Source: UBA6770 sp965660875
Lineage (GTDB): Bacteria > Bacteroidota > Bacteroidia > Flavobacteriales_G > Salibacteraceae
Direction: 5' to 3'
DNA: 64,000 nucleotides
NCBI GenBank assembly: GCA_965660875.1
Contig: CBFIBQ010000011.1
Span: 30,927-94,926, forward strand
Below, in pieces: positions 18,337-26,472 of the stretch. Below the pieces are notes generated by a model, which did no database searches, had not been told where the DNA came from, and was given only the letters and a program-made list of their open reading frames with translations. The first letter of the stretch is position 1. Each line of letters starts with the position of its first letter. A program made the position numbers and the translations under genes.

Positions 18337-19125
18337 ATGATGAATTACTCACTACCGTTTATTCCTGAAAGAACTACTAAACCCAGAAATACTGGATTGA
18401 CCATGATGATGGACAAAGGGCTTAGTGTTCGACAAGTAGAGGATTTTATTGAGCAATCTGGTGATTTAACAGATTACGTTAAGCTCGGTTTTGGAACTTC
18501 TTTTGTAACCAAAAGAATAGAAGAAAAAATTAAATTGTACCACGAAGCCGATATCAAAGTTTATTTAGGTGGTACTTTGTTTGAAGCATTTCTTATTCGT
18601 GACAAATACGATGATTACAAAAAACTACTGAGCAAATTAAAATTAGGGTGTGCAGAAATCTCTGATGGTTCGATTTATCTAGATCACGGTAAAAAATGTG
18701 AACTGATTAGAGATTTATCCAAAGAAGTTGAAGTACTGAGCGAGGTTGGAAGTAAAGAAGAAGGCATTTTCATTAGTCCGAATATGTGGATTAATATGAT
18801 GCGCGATGAACTTGAAGCAGGAAGTTTTAAAGTAATTGCAGAAGCACGAGAATCTGGAAATGTCGGTATATATCGACCTAATGGAACGGCGCATACCATG
18901 TTAGTGAATAAAATCATCGCCAACATAAACGTAGATAATATTTTGTGGGAAGCTCCAAAAAAACCACAGCAAGTTTGGTTTATTGATCAATTTGGACACA
19001 ATGTAAATCTCGGAAATATAGGCCCTGAAGAAGTAATTCCACTAGAAACGTTGCGCGTTGGTTTGCGTGGCGACACCTTTATGCACTTCTTACCAGAATC
19101 TATAGTGGATAACAATCAAGAGTAG
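18337..19125 (+). CDS. comA: Phosphosulfolactate synthase family protein
   Basis: ComA adds sulfite to phosphoenolpyruvate to give phosphosulfolactate, the first step of coenzyme M synthesis in methanogens; bacterial relatives occur without coenzyme M. The 262 residues show the family's features: the N-terminal GLTMMMDKGLS, YVKLGFGTS, the strand VYLGGTLFE, GCAEISDGS and the late LWEAPKKPQQVWFI. Length matches the archaeal enzyme. The start ATGATG abuts the TPR stop. Why a Bacteroidota cell keeps it in an operon with TPR, rhodanese, DUF368 and aroE is not explained by the sequence; sulfolactate or sulfonate production is one possibility. Confidence 0.88.
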   Translation: MMNYSLPFIPERTTKPRNTGLTMMMDKGLSVRQVEDFIEQSGDLTDYVKLGFGTSFVTKRIEEKIKLYHEADIKVYLGGTLFEAFLIRDKYDDYKKLLSKLKLGCAEISDGSIYLDHGKKCELIRDLSKEVEVLSEVGSKEEGIFISPNMWINMMRDELEAGSFKVIAEARESGNVGIYRPNGTAHTMLVNKIIANINVDNILWEAPKKPQQVWFIDQFGHNVNLGNIGPEEVIPLETLRVGLRGDTFMHFLPESIVDNNQE

Positions 19126-19127
19126 CA

Positions 19128-19448
19128 ATGAAACAGGTAAATCCGATTGAACTTAAAAGTTGGCTAGATAGTGACACTCTAGTTCAAATTATTGACATTC
19201 GAGAAGCATACGAGTACGATTATTCTCACATACAAGATGCTCTTTCTATGCCTATGTCCTCTGTTTTAAGCAATGTAAATAAAATCTCTAAAGAAGGAAA
19301 CGTTGTAATGCACTGCAGAACGGGCAAACGAGCTGAAGCAATGATTGATTACCTAGAAGTTCATTTTAAGTTCAATAATCTGTACAACCTAGCTGGTGGA
19401 ATACTTGCTTGGTCTGAGGATATCGATGCCTCGGTAGCTCCATGCTAA
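19128..19448 (+). CDS. Single-domain rhodanese-like protein
   Basis: This 106-residue rhodanese domain has the N-terminal VQIIDIREAYEYDYSHI (the DxRxxxE pattern) and the active-site loop MHCRTGKRAEAM, whose Cys can carry a persulfide. It ends with the typical NLAGGILAW. There is no signal peptide, so it is cytoplasmic. It lies two bases after the phosphosulfolactate synthase gene. Placement next to a sulfite-using enzyme makes a sulfur-transfer role attractive, but this is inference, as rhodaneses occur in many contexts. Confidence 0.92.
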   Translation: MKQVNPIELKSWLDSDTLVQIIDIREAYEYDYSHIQDALSMPMSSVLSNVNKISKEGNVVMHCRTGKRAEAMIDYLEVHFKFNNLYNLAGGILAWSEDIDASVAPC

Positions 19449-19451
19449 ACT

Positions 19452-20378
19452 ATGAAAAGATCTATTAAAGAATATTTGCTAATTACAGCAAAAGGAATGG
19501 GCATGGGAGCTGCTGATGTGGTTCCAGGGGTTTCTGGAGGCACAATCGCGTTCATTACCGGTATTTATGAAGAACTCATTAACTCACTAAAGTCCATTGA
19601 GCCACAAACCATCAAATTATTGTTTACCGAAGGGATTGGACGAACTTGGGAAAAAGTAAACGGCAATTTTTTAGTAGCGCTTTTTGTTGGTATTGGGATT
19701 TCTGTTTTATCGCTTTCCAAGGTTATAAAGTTTTTACTTGCCGAGCATCCCATTTTGGTTTGGAGCTTCTTTTTTGGATTAATCATTGCCTCCGCTTACG
19801 TGGTTTCAAAGAGTATAACTGCATGGAATGTAAAGTCCATAGCGGGAATATTAATTGGTAGCGCAATTGCTTATTACATAACCATAGCCACACCAGCACA
19901 AACACCAACAGATTTATGGTTTATCTTTCTTTGCGGCACACTGGCCATTTGTGCTATGATTCTACCAGGTATTTCTGGAGCGTTTATCTTACTGCTGTTG
20001 GGTAAGTATGCATTCATTGTTGGCGCATTAAGTGAACTCAATTTTGTGGTAATAGCCACCTTTATGGTTGGTTGCGTCATCGGATTAGTTTCTTTTTCCC
20101 ACGTATTGAGTTACATGTTCAAACGCTTTCACAATATGACCATTGCCCTACTTACTGGTTTTATGATTGGTTCGTTAAACAAAGTGTGGCCATGGAAAGA
20201 AACCTTAACTACTCGAATTAACTCCCACGGCGAAACAGTTCCAGTTACACAAATGAGCGTTTTACCCGCCAATTATTCAGATTCAGAACCGCTACTGGTG
20301 GGTGCAATTATTATGATGGTAGTGGGTTTTGCACTTATTGTGGTAATGGACCGATTCGCTCCAAAAGAAGCTGCATAG
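19452..20378 (+). CDS. DUF368 membrane protein (PopT-like undecaprenyl-phosphate transporter)
   Basis: A polytopic inner-membrane protein of 308 residues. Its two halves each carry the family hallmark, ADVVPGVSGGTIAF near residue 20 and MILPGISGAFILLLLGKY near 175, consistent with an inverted-repeat fold. DUF368 proteins (PopT) have been reported as carriers that return undecaprenyl phosphate across the membrane for cell-wall synthesis. It lies three bases after the rhodanese gene, and the next gene starts directly at its stop. The link to its metabolic neighbours is unclear. Confidence 0.88.
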   Translation: MKRSIKEYLLITAKGMGMGAADVVPGVSGGTIAFITGIYEELINSLKSIEPQTIKLLFTEGIGRTWEKVNGNFLVALFVGIGISVLSLSKVIKFLLAEHPILVWSFFFGLIIASAYVVSKSITAWNVKSIAGILIGSAIAYYITIATPAQTPTDLWFIFLCGTLAICAMILPGISGAFILLLLGKYAFIVGALSELNFVVIATFMVGCVIGLVSFSHVLSYMFKRFHNMTIALLTGFMIGSLNKVWPWKETLTTRINSHGETVPVTQMSVLPANYSDSEPLLVGAIIMMVVGFALIVVMDRFAPKEAA

Positions 20379-21131
20379 TTGAATACCTATGGCTTAATAG
20401 GAAAATCTCTTGGTCATTCTTTTTCCAAAGATTACTTTCAAGATAAATTCAATCGTCTTCAATTCAATGACCTGCAATACGAGAATTTTGAGCTGGACTC
20501 ACCTGATGAACTATTCACTTTACTATCTAAAAGACGAGATATTCGAGGTTTAAACGTGACCATTCCATACAAAGAACTGATTGCTCCCCTGATGGACGCG
20601 CGTTCTAAAGAAGCAGAAAAAATCCAAGCTATAAACTGTATCGAGATACTGCGCGGTGATGGAAATGTAAAACTTATTGGACACAACACAGATTATTTTG
20701 GATTTACATATGCTTTAAAACCGCTTATCGACCTAACTGCTGAGCACAAAGCGCTAATCTTAGGAACGGGCGGAGCGTCAAAAGCTGTTGCCTATGCATT
20801 GACCCAGCTATCCATTCCCTACTCAATAGTAAGCAGGTCGAATGGGGATTACCTATATTCAGAACTTACTGAGCAACACATGCAGAAGTTCAACCTTATC
20901 ATCAACACTACTCCACTTGGCACCTTTCCAGATACTATTTCCTGCCCCGATATTCCATATTCAGCTATTACCTCAAAACATGTTGCTTTCGATTTAATCT
21001 ACAACCCAGAAAAAACACTTTTTTTACAACAATGTGAAGCCCAAGGTGCTGCCATCAGCAATGGCTTAAACATGTTACAGCTGCAAGCCGAAAAGAGTTG
21101 GGATATTTGGAAGCCGTCAACAAATTCTTAA
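20379..21131 (+). CDS. aroE: Shikimate dehydrogenase
   Basis: AroE reduces 3-dehydroshikimate with NADPH in aromatic amino-acid synthesis. The 250 residues contain the shikimate-binding GKSLGHSFSK, the catalytic-lysine segment LNVTIPYKE, NTDYFGF, the dinucleotide loop ILGTGGASKAVAYAL and the C-terminal GLNMLQLQAEKSW. The start is a TTG directly after the TAG of the DUF368 gene (TAGTTG), with no nearby ATG in frame, so translation is probably coupled. It is slightly shorter than the E. coli enzyme but appears complete. Confidence 0.94.
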   Translation: MNTYGLIGKSLGHSFSKDYFQDKFNRLQFNDLQYENFELDSPDELFTLLSKRRDIRGLNVTIPYKELIAPLMDARSKEAEKIQAINCIEILRGDGNVKLIGHNTDYFGFTYALKPLIDLTAEHKALILGTGGASKAVAYALTQLSIPYSIVSRSNGDYLYSELTEQHMQKFNLIINTTPLGTFPDTISCPDIPYSAITSKHVAFDLIYNPEKTLFLQQCEAQGAAISNGLNMLQLQAEKSWDIWKPSTNS

Positions 21132-21138
21132 CTACTAA

Positions 21139-22134
21139 TTGAAAAAAGAGGCGGATTTCAACGACTTTTGCGCTGCATTGGATTTAATTTCTAAAAATAT
21201 CGATAAAGCTGCTGAATTCCTAAATTCAGGAGAATTGGTGGCTATACCTACCGAAACTGTTTATGGTTTGGCTGGTAATATTTTTAACGACCAAAGTATT
21301 CGCCGTATTTTCGAATTGAAGAAAAGACCCTTATTCAATCCGCTGATTGTTCACATTAAGGATATAGAATCTATGCAGGATTTGGTGACGGAAATACCAC
21401 CGGCAGCGCTTAAATTGGCTGAATCGTTTTGGCCTGGACCATTAACGCTGATACTACCAAAAAGCAAGCGCGTACCTGACAGCATTACCGCAGGTAAAAA
21501 TACGGTAGCCCTCCGAGTCCCAAATCATCAAACAACCTTATCGTTGCTTAATAAGCTTGACTTTCCAATTGCGGCACCTAGTGCAAACCCATTTGGAAGC
21601 ATTAGTCCAACGCGTCCTGAACATGTTGCGGAATATTTTCCTAACGGTCTTTCCATGACATTGGATGGCGGAAAGTGCACCCAAGGAATCGAGTCTACAA
21701 TCGTTGGTTTTGAACAAGGAAAACCAATTATATATAGATTGGGGGCCATTGCAAATGAAACTATTGAGCAACTGGTTGGCACTATTACAATCAATAACCA
21801 ACACGCAGAAAAAGCCCCAAGTGCTCCGGGTATGCTCTCGCGCCATTATGCACCAAATACAAAAACACTGCTAGTCGACAGAATAGAGGATTATACCGTT
21901 AAAGCAGGAGAAAAAGTGGGTTGTATTACATTTTGCAGAAAGTTAAATACCACAAGTATTCATCATCAAATCATTTTATCCAAGACTTGTGACTTAGGAG
22001 AGGCGATGTCAAATTTATACTTTGCTTTACATAAACTGGACAAGTTAAATCTTGATGTGATTGTAGCGGAACGATTGCCGGATGATGGTTTAGGTAGATC
22101 GATGAACGATAGGCTTTTAAGAGCAACCAAATAG
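21139..22134 (+). CDS. L-threonylcarbamoyladenylate synthase (Sua5/YrdC family)
   Basis: The enzyme makes threonylcarbamoyl-AMP for the universal t6A modification of tRNAs reading ANN codons. The YrdC domain (about 20-215) has AIPTETVYGLAG, KKRPLFNPL, and SANPFGSISPT. The remaining ~110 residues, including APGMLSRHYAP, form the C-terminal Sua5 domain, so this is the long Sua5 (TsaC2) type rather than short TsaC. The start is a TTG seven bases after aroE; no better in-frame ATG is present. It is the last gene of the operon and converges on the aminopeptidase gene. Confidence 0.93.
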   Translation: MKKEADFNDFCAALDLISKNIDKAAEFLNSGELVAIPTETVYGLAGNIFNDQSIRRIFELKKRPLFNPLIVHIKDIESMQDLVTEIPPAALKLAESFWPGPLTLILPKSKRVPDSITAGKNTVALRVPNHQTTLSLLNKLDFPIAAPSANPFGSISPTRPEHVAEYFPNGLSMTLDGGKCTQGIESTIVGFEQGKPIIYRLGAIANETIEQLVGTITINNQHAEKAPSAPGMLSRHYAPNTKTLLVDRIEDYTVKAGEKVGCITFCRKLNTTSIHHQIILSKTCDLGEAMSNLYFALHKLDKLNLDVIVAERLPDDGLGRSMNDRLLRATK

Positions 22135-22139
22135 CTGGA

Positions 22140-24101
22140 TTACAATCGATTAGCTTTGATAAATTTTAGACTGCGTTGGCTCCAATTATCTTTTACACGA
22201 AGCGTGTAAGCTCCATTACTCAAAAAAGAGACATCTAAATGGATAACCTTTTGAGCAATGCCCGTTTCTATTGTATTGGAGTACACTCTATTGCCCATAA
22301 TATCAAAAATATCCAAACGCACATCCGGCAAGGTGGCACCAGAAAAAACTAGGCTAAGGTCGTTTTGAACCGGATTTGGAACAATCTTATAGGCAATCCA
22401 TTCATTTGAGAAATTCGATGGGTTTACCGTACTTTCTCCTTTTAAAATCCAACGATCGGGATCCAATTCAACCGTCCGAATTTCGAGCTCTTTCGGCCAG
22501 TCAATTATCCACTCTTGCACGTTTTGTCTGTGTTTTAGGTAAAGCGTTGTATCTCCAAAATCATGCACAATTCTAACAGGAACGTCCATATCAAAGAAGG
22601 TTCCTTCCCAAATATAACTCTGTTCTTGACTCAAAACAAGATGTAACTTTTCATTTTCTGTTTGGTGCCATTCCAGCTCATAAAGCGGATGACCTTGGGC
22701 ATAAAACCAATCGTTAAAAAACTCGTCAATATCTTCGCCTCCATTAGCTTTTAAATGCCAAATTAAATCTTGTGTTCGTCCAAACCCAAAAGTTGTATTT
22801 TCTGCATATAAATAATCACGTAAAGCTTGAAAGAACTGCTCGTCTCCTAATTTATAACGCAGCATATGAAGTAAATACGAGCCTTTCCTATAAGTCAATC
22901 GTGAAGAAAACATTCTGCTGACATTACTAGTATCTGGAATATAAACACTACCACCCGTTTCTTCAGTGCTAGCAGCGATAGAGGTTGACTTCCAATCCTC
23001 CCACACATTTTCATCAAAAAGGTATTCGTAGGTCAAACCTTCTGCATAGGTTGCAAAACTTTCATTAAGCCATAAATCTTTCCATGAACCGCATGTCACT
23101 AAATTTCCAAACCACTGATGCGCCAACTCATGTGCTACCAAACCGTGTTTAAAATGCACCATAAAACTCATAGTTTGATGCTCCATACCACCACCCCAAC
23201 CAAATTGAGCATGACCATAGAGTTCATCTTTAAAGGGATAAGGACCAAACAAGGTCTCAAATAAATCCATTGTCTTTTTAAACTCTTTCATGTCCTCCCT
23301 AGCTTCTGCCGTGTCTTGAGGGTATATGTAATTCACAAAGTCTAAATTTCCTTCTTGTAAACTCAAGGTTTCTTTGGTAATCGAATATTCTGCAACAGCA
23401 AAAGCAACCAAATAAGTGACGATGGGGAAATTGTGCTTAAAAGTGTACTTCAAACTATCAGGTCCAACAGGCAAAATGGTTTGCAAAACACCATTAGATG
23501 CAGCAGTGTATTTCTTTGGTACCGTAATCGAAATCTCTAATTCGTCAATTTTATCCTCTAAATCTTGTTTGCAAGGCCACCAATCTTTTGCACCATATGG
23601 CTCCGATAAGGTCCAAAGCACGCTATCTCCATAGATATTCGTATCTGCTACAAACGCTCTTGTTTTTTGAGGCTTTCCCTCATATTTAATTTTAAGGATA
23701 TGGTTGGTATTCTTTTTAAAGGCAGTTGAATTACGAACCAGTAAAAAATTATTTTCATGACTAAAACTCACTGGTACATTATCCAAAGTGACTTCATTCA
23801 CAATTAAGGAGTCACTGCAATTCAGTTCTATATAATCATATCCATCTAACAACATGGAAAATTGAGTTTCAACTAACCCCTCTATATAGTGAATTCCTGG
23901 ACTGACCTCAAGCTCGAGGATTTGTTTTGTAACGTCAAAATACCCTCTATTGCTTCGATTTATCGTGCTCGATTTATAGGAGCGATTAAACGCTTTCATC
24001 TCTGCCTCAGCAACTTCTTCTGTTGCGTACATGTAATGATTTTGGGCAATCCCGGAAATACCAATGAGTAATCCAATAAGAGCAGTAATTATTAATCGCA
24101 T
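22140..24101 (-). CDS. Secreted M1 family aminopeptidase with T9SS type A sorting domain
   Basis: This 653-residue zinc peptidase has a signal peptide (MRLIITALIGLLIGISGIAQ). The N-terminal beta domain is followed by an exopeptidase-type motif GWGGGMEHQTMSF, where many M1 enzymes have GAMEN. The zinc motif HELAHQWFG then follows, with the distal Glu in WLNESFATYAE. The last ~80 residues (YKIVPNPVQNDLSL to FIKANRL) form a T9SS type A sorting domain. It should be a surface or secreted peptidase for nutrient acquisition. Upstream lies the decayed 24.2-24.9 kb patch. Confidence 0.93.
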   Translation of the reverse strand: MRLIITALIGLLIGISGIAQNHYMYATEEVAEAEMKAFNRSYKSSTINRSNRGYFDVTKQILELEVSPGIHYIEGLVETQFSMLLDGYDYIELNCSDSLIVNEVTLDNVPVSFSHENNFLLVRNSTAFKKNTNHILKIKYEGKPQKTRAFVADTNIYGDSVLWTLSEPYGAKDWWPCKQDLEDKIDELEISITVPKKYTAASNGVLQTILPVGPDSLKYTFKHNFPIVTYLVAFAVAEYSITKETLSLQEGNLDFVNYIYPQDTAEAREDMKEFKKTMDLFETLFGPYPFKDELYGHAQFGWGGGMEHQTMSFMVHFKHGLVAHELAHQWFGNLVTCGSWKDLWLNESFATYAEGLTYEYLFDENVWEDWKSTSIAASTEETGGSVYIPDTSNVSRMFSSRLTYRKGSYLLHMLRYKLGDEQFFQALRDYLYAENTTFGFGRTQDLIWHLKANGGEDIDEFFNDWFYAQGHPLYELEWHQTENEKLHLVLSQEQSYIWEGTFFDMDVPVRIVHDFGDTTLYLKHRQNVQEWIIDWPKELEIRTVELDPDRWILKGESTVNPSNFSNEWIAYKIVPNPVQNDLSLVFSGATLPDVRLDIFDIMGNRVYSNTIETGIAQKVIHLDVSFLSNGAYTLRVKDNWSQRSLKFIKANRL

Positions 24102-24241
24102 TGCTACGAATTTAAAGTTATAAGAGATTGGTTTTTGTTAATTATTGGTTTTTAAATTGGTAAATTAATTCTAGGAAAGATCCTTTTCCCAATACCAGTC
24201 TGAAGCAGAAATCTACAATAGTCTTATTTGACAGTTTTTAC

Positions 24242-24600
24242 TTAAATATTCGCAGATTTAACCAACTCCAACAACTGCTTGTCCTGTTCTTCTAAATAAA
24301 GAATACGCTCATTGGTTTGCGTCTGGATTTGCTCTTTAAGCCGTGGTTAATCTCTACAAGTTTCCTTATGTATTCGTTAGTAATGCCACTTTCTATATCT
24401 TCTAGATTTAGCTCAACACTTTTATTTAAAAAATACACCTGACTTATATCAAATATTTTGGAAAACTGCTCTATGCGCTCTAAGAAATTTTGGTTTGCCC
24501 CTGCTCTATTCTTGCGTAACTGGCTTGCGTAATATTTAGTTTATCGGCAATTTGCGCCTGCGAAAGCCCTCTTAATATGCGTATTTGTTTTATTAAACTC
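24242..24600 (-). pseudogene. XRE-family HTH regulator, frameshifted remnant
   Basis: Reading the minus strand in three frames recovers one continuous XRE protein. QIRILRGLSQAQIADKLNIT continues to YARIEQGQTKIS and then meets a stop. A one-base shift near 24480-24490 restores LERIEQFSKIFDISQVYFL to ITNEYIRKLVEIN. A second shift near 24336-24345 restores LKEQIQTQTNERILYLEE to LVKSANI and a stop at 24242. The start region near 24590 also appears shifted, and no ATG is in frame. The HTH and coiled-coil tail are still recognisable, so decay is recent, or there are sequencing errors. Confidence 0.75.
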
Positions 24601-24649
24601 CTCTAATAAAGTATAAAGTATGCGTTAAAATATATTGTTTATAGTAAAT

Positions 24650-24658
24650 GGGGGGGGG
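24650..24658. repeat. Homopolymeric G9 tract
   Basis: Nine consecutive G bases occur in an otherwise AT-rich intergenic stretch, 30 bases upstream of the broken XRE reading frame at 24689. G tracts of this length are prone to slippage and often underlie phase variation. Here it lies in a possible promoter region of a dead gene, so any present function is doubtful. Confidence 0.8.
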
Positions 24659-24688
24659 ATGTTTGAAAAGTATTTTTAAATTAACGAT

Positions 24689-24913
24689 ATGCTAGACCCT
24701 TCAACTAGAACCAACAATAGAAAAATAAGAGAACTAAAGGGTTACAGCTAAGAGTTTTTAGCAAAAGAACTTTCCATTAGCACGAAGAGCTAATCCAGAA
24801 TAGAATGTGGCGAAACTAGTTTGAGTGTAACTCGATTAAAAGAAATTGCAACAGTTTTGGAAGTAACTGTTGAACAAGTTTTGGACTTGGATTTGAAAAA
24901 ACTATTTACCTAG
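24689..24913 (+). pseudogene. XRE-family HTH regulator with two in-frame stops
   Basis: The frame from the ATG at 24689 to the TAG at 24911 encodes 74 residues of a small Cro/CI-like regulator. Two TAA codons interrupt it: one after RELKGYS (where the family has Gln, as in YSQEFLA) and one after ISTKS (before SRIECGE). The remainder, ETSLSVTRLKEIATVLEVTVEQVL, is a normal XRE tail. It faces away from the other broken XRE gene. It does not resemble that gene closely enough to be a simple duplicate. Confidence 0.75.
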
Positions 24914-24929
24914 TATGGCAACTAATCCT

Positions 24930-26462
24930 CTAATGCTTAACCAGCTTACCTTTCTTTATAACCTCTTGATTGGTTGAGAGAATACGGTAAAGGTAAATGC
25001 CGTTTTCCAAGATACTAATATCTAGGTTATTTAATCCTTCATTGAAATTAGTAGAACTCATTAGCTGCCCTGAAGTTGAGGTTAATTCCAACAAACACTT
25101 TTCTTTGACATTGAAATACACAAAGCGGTTAGCGGGGTTAGGATAAACTTTAGAACTTTCCTCGAGATCATTATTGATTGATTTGATTCCTACTTCGGTT
25201 TTTATTTCTCCATTTTCATTCAAAAAAAGAATATTTACATGGTTTAATCCTGTTTTTGAGTAATCGAAGGCTGTACCTAAAATAGCGATTCCACCTTTAG
25301 ATGAATAAACAATTTGTGTTGCGTGGTAGTAATAATTCTTTTGAGAAAAATTTTTAGTCCAAATCAAGTTTGCATGTTTATCAAACTTTGCTAAAATGTA
25401 TGAGGAACGAATAGGTGAAATTGGTTCATAATACTTTGAAACATTGCGAACACCGAGTACTAAAAACGAACTGTCTGGTAATAGAACAGAATTTCTATAG
25501 GCCGCAGAAATCCATGAAGAATCTGAAATAAAATAGTGTTCATTTATTATGGAATCTGAAGTAGTGGTTTGCGCTACGCGCATTACATAATTATCCATAA
25601 AGTTTGTCGTAGGGTTTGTCATATCAAACGTATCTATTTCAAATGTTGAAACTATTGTGAAAGTGTTTTGCGTAGTTGAAAATATATTTGGAAAAGAATA
25701 TATAGATGTAGGGTAGTAATTTACCTGTATTTTCTTTCTCCTATCTAAAAAATGTTTCGCAGAACTGTCTGTTCTAAAGTATTGTTGAATCTCTAGGTTT
25801 GTATTTAATATTGCTGCCTTGTTTTGATGAATACGCCTATTTGAATCAGTATATCTGTTAAGTGCTAACAAATATTGGTTGGTCTTATAGTTCGCAATTT
25901 GCTCCCCAAAATGTAAATTATAAAATCTAGATTTTAATAACCTCCCTTTTTCTGAAAAAAGAAACAATTGCGTGCCAGAAGAATCTGGAATTGAATCAAC
26001 CAAGGTAATATTAAGTAAAACATTATTTATGCCGGTGCTGATAGCACACTGAGAATAGCTGTTATAATAGGATGAGTCCACAAGTATGGAGTCTTTTATT
26101 ACGCTCAATTGCTCATCCAAAACCAGCATACGCATTATTCTATTTTCCCACGAAATTCGTTCTTGTATAAACATAAAAGTGTTGTTACCACTTACAACAG
26201 CATCATTCATGTAGCAGCCGCCATTCAAACAAGGAAACGAAGTAGTGTCTATTAACGTCCTACTCGTATCGTACTTAAAAACTAGTATGCGCTTACGGTT
26301 TTCATCGTCCGCGCATACTATTAAATTTCCTTTGCTATCGAACCCACCCTCAGGATAAGTTCGCATTGCTAATGCTTTGCTATGTTGTATGTATACATCG
26401 GAAGTTTGGCTTATTGATGAAAAGCACACAAGTATTAAGGAAAATAATATAAGTCCTCTCAT
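24930..26462 (-). CDS. Secreted protein of unknown function with T9SS type A sorting domain
   Basis: This 510-residue protein has a signal peptide (MRGLILFSLILVCFSSISQ) and a C-terminal type A sorting domain of about 75 residues starting at KVYPNPANRFVYF and ending GKLVKH. The middle has repeated short strands such as GGFDSKGNLIVCADD and SKGGIAILGTAFD, spaced as in beta-propeller or delta-60-like repeat proteins of Bacteroidota; I do not recognise a catalytic motif. It lies ten bases downstream of the lipoprotein gene on the same strand, so the two may work together at the surface. Confidence 0.8.
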   Translation of the reverse strand: MRGLILFSLILVCFSSISQTSDVYIQHSKALAMRTYPEGGFDSKGNLIVCADDENRKRILVFKYDTSRTLIDTTSFPCLNGGCYMNDAVVSGNNTFMFIQERISWENRIMRMLVLDEQLSVIKDSILVDSSYYNSYSQCAISTGINNVLLNITLVDSIPDSSGTQLFLFSEKGRLLKSRFYNLHFGEQIANYKTNQYLLALNRYTDSNRRIHQNKAAILNTNLEIQQYFRTDSSAKHFLDRRKKIQVNYYPTSIYSFPNIFSTTQNTFTIVSTFEIDTFDMTNPTTNFMDNYVMRVAQTTTSDSIINEHYFISDSSWISAAYRNSVLLPDSSFLVLGVRNVSKYYEPISPIRSSYILAKFDKHANLIWTKNFSQKNYYYHATQIVYSSKGGIAILGTAFDYSKTGLNHVNILFLNENGEIKTEVGIKSINNDLEESSKVYPNPANRFVYFNVKEKCLLELTSTSGQLMSSTNFNEGLNNLDISILENGIYLYRILSTNQEVIKKGKLVKH

Positions 26463-26472
26463 TTAATTAGTA

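Noticed and set aside
24689..24913. TAA codons in the XRE frame as evidence of a reassigned genetic code
   Set aside because: All other genes in the window use TAA, TAG and TGA as normal stops, and the neighbouring XRE gene is also broken, so mutation is the simpler reading.
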